The notes under the pieces: model-generated
Told to the model about the DNA's origin: nothing
Databases searched by the model: none
What the model saw: only the letters and a program-made list of their open reading frames with translations
Program-made: the position numbers and the translations under genes
Shown here: positions 59,273-60,322 of the stretch, one piece after another
How positions within the stretch are numbered: the first letter of the stretch is position 1
How the letters are laid out: each line of letters begins with the position of its first letter
NCBI RefSeq assembly: GCF_009765355.1
Contig: NZ_VTHK01000028.1
Span: forward strand, 1 to 60,322
DNA from: Amycolatopsis anabasis
GTDB taxonomy: Bacteria > Actinomycetota > Actinomycetes > Mycobacteriales > Pseudonocardiaceae
DNA: 60,322 nucleotides
Reading direction: 5' to 3'

Positions 59273-60322
59273 GTGACGTTGGGACGTGCACCCCGCCAGA
59301 CCGATCTGTTGTGTTCGACGGTGGGCTACTGCGAGGGGCGGGTCGCCCCTGATTCGATCTACGGGGTGCTGCATCGGGAATGCTTCGCGCTGTTCCCGGA
59401 TGAGCTGTTCGCGGACCTGTTCACGGATGTGGGGCGCCGGTCGGTGCCGCCGATGATCGTGGCGGTGGTGATGGTGCTGCAACGCATCGAGGGCCTGTCG
59501 GATCGGGAGGCGGTCGAGCGGTTCGCCTTCGACGCCCGCTGGAAGTACGCCGCCGGGGGTCTGGATTTTGACTATCCGGGGTTTGTGCACACCGTGCTGG
59601 TGGATATGCGCGCCAGGTTGGGCCGTTCGGTTCGGCCGGACCGGATCTTCCAGGTGACGCTGGATGTTGCCCGGCAGGCTGGTCTGGTCGGGCGTAAGCG
59701 GGTGCTGGATTCCACCCCGCTGTATGACGCGGTGGCCACGATGGACACCATCACCCTGATCCGCTCGGCGATCCGTGGTCTGCTGGCCGCTGCCGATGCC
59801 GGGTTGTCGGCGCGGTTGCGCACGGCGCTGGCATCCGGTGACGACTACGCCAGCGCCGCGAAGCCGCAGATCGATTGGGACGATCAGGCCGCCCGGGAGG
59901 CGTTGATCGACTCCCGGGCCCGGGACGGGTTCGCGCTGCTGGCGCTGCTGGATGGCCGGGAGTCGGGTGAGGCGGTGAGCCGGGCGGCACGGTTGCTGGC
60001 CATGGTGTTGGGGCAGGACCTGACCGATGGCGAGGACGGGGTGTTTCGGATCGTGCGCACGGTCGCCCCGGATCGGATCATCTCGACCGTGGATCCCGAT
60101 GCCCGCCACGGCCACAAGACCAACGCCCACAGTTTTGACGGCTACAAGGGGCATATCGCGATCGATCCCGACACCGAGGTCATCACCGCCACCGGGGTCA
60201 CACCCGGCAACAGTGGTGACGCGGAGGTTGCCGAGAGGCTGCTGACCGACATCCTCCCTGCCGAAGCCGAAGCCGAAGCCGAAGCCGAAGCCGAAGCCGA
60301 AGCCGAAGCCGAAGCCGAAGCC
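59273..60322 (+). CDS. IS1182-family transposase, 3' end cut by the window
   Basis: From GTG 59273 the frame stays open to the window edge (350 codons). It reads DSIYGVLHRECFALFPDELF, MIVAVVMVLQRIEGLSDREA, RFAFDARWKYAAGGLDFDYP, RKRVLDSTPLYDAVA, then ISTVDPDARHGHKTNAHSFD and GYKGHIAIDPDTEVI. This is the DUF772-type DDE transposase of IS1182, with the first two acidic residues in VLDST and TVDPDAR. Intact so far as visible. It ends in an Ala-Glu dipeptide run. Confidence 0.88.
   Translation, partial: MTLGRAPRQTDLLCSTVGYCEGRVAPDSIYGVLHRECFALFPDELFADLFTDVGRRSVPPMIVAVVMVLQRIEGLSDREAVERFAFDARWKYAAGGLDFDYPGFVHTVLVDMRARLGRSVRPDRIFQVTLDVARQAGLVGRKRVLDSTPLYDAVATMDTITLIRSAIRGLLAAADAGLSARLRTALASGDDYASAAKPQIDWDDQAAREALIDSRARDGFALLALLDGRESGEAVSRAARLLAMVLGQDLTDGEDGVFRIVRTVAPDRIISTVDPDARHGHKTNAHSFDGYKGHIAIDPDTEVITATGVTPGNSGDAEVAERLLTDILPAEAEAEAEAEAEAEAEAEAEA
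60260..60322 (+). repeat. GCCGAA hexanucleotide tandem repeat
   Basis: Ten and a half copies of GCCGAA run to the window edge inside the transposase frame and encode alternating Ala and Glu. The array may continue beyond the edge. Confidence 0.95.

Larger units (their letters stand above)
59190..60322 (+). mobile_element. IS1182-type insertion sequence (right end missing)
   Basis: The transposase gene defines the element. The left end is probably near 59190-59230 (GGCTGGTGTCTTGGCGGCTA), just downstream of the ParB promoter region. The terminal repeat cannot be confirmed without the other end. Confidence 0.6.

Noticed and set aside
1..60322. Searched by eye for tRNA genes, CRISPR arrays, rRNA and an integrase with att repeats.
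   Set aside because: None is visible. Absence of an integrase leaves plasmid versus integrative element open; faint RNA genes could be missed without covariance tools.

Overview
The window is high-GC actinobacterial DNA. The gene content (HEVGH metallopeptidase next to an MAB_1171c-type membrane protein, DUF4192 and DUF4913 proteins, WXG100/EspC-like exported proteins, a Gram-positive type IV secretion cluster, a MobF relaxase) suggests a Pseudonocardiales-like host; that placement is inference. Most of it reads as one large conjugative element: replication initiator, excisionase-like HTH protein, transfer operon, relaxase, SSB, ParB, a second primase-polymerase and many small plasmid-type proteins. 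No integrase is visible, so a plasmid or an integrative element whose integrase lies outside the window are both possible.

Layout. 0-5 kb: a methyltransferase, a broken HNH gene, and an EspC-like protein followed by a T7SS-type polymorphic nuclease toxin, its probable immunity gene and the remnant of a second immunity gene. 5-8.2 kb (minus): unknown protein, excisionase-like protein and Rep (primase-polymerase), the last two coupled. 8.4-11.8 kb (minus): a five-gene operon with a serine-variant ketosynthase III-like enzyme, cupin, short HTH protein, MetE-like barrel and a membrane peptide. 11.9-15.7 kb (minus): three exported proteins (a protein ending in LPVTG, an L,D-transpeptidase, an S53 peptidase). 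16-20.2 kb: control module of an unknown protein, an ImmA/IrrE-like peptidase, an MAB_1171c-like membrane protein and a divergent HTH regulator. 20.3-31.5 kb (plus): transfer operon. 31.5-35.9 kb: cargo behind an IS5-type scar, including three paralogous membrane-anchored proteins of a family I do not recognise. 35.9-43.3 kb (minus): the relaxase, a candidate oriT region, a zinc-ribbon protein, then an elaborate non-coding structure. 43.6-59 kb: plasmid maintenance genes, nearly every spacer carrying a long hairpin. 59.2 kb to the end: an IS1182-type transposase, cut by the window edge inside a GCCGAA tandem repeat.

How it may work together. A near-identical 21-bp site (core AGTCAACANNTGTAG) occurs at 6405, 17136 and 20167, beside rep/xis, the ImmA-like peptidase gene and the transfer operon. 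With a divergent HTH regulator and an ImmA-type peptidase in the same module, this looks like a repressor/anti-repressor switch linking replication or excision to conjugation. Transfer would use the relaxase, the VirD4-like coupling protein, the VirB4-like ATPase, the SCO6880-type protein, the VirB6-like membrane protein and the cell-wall hydrolase; SSB, ParB and primase would support DNA processing and maintenance.

The strongest candidates for something undescribed are the 171-base structured non-coding element at 43102-43272, the shared-operator regulon, the tandem three-paralogue membrane family at 32933-35007, and the intergenic palindromic elements at 46735, 50007 and 53413.
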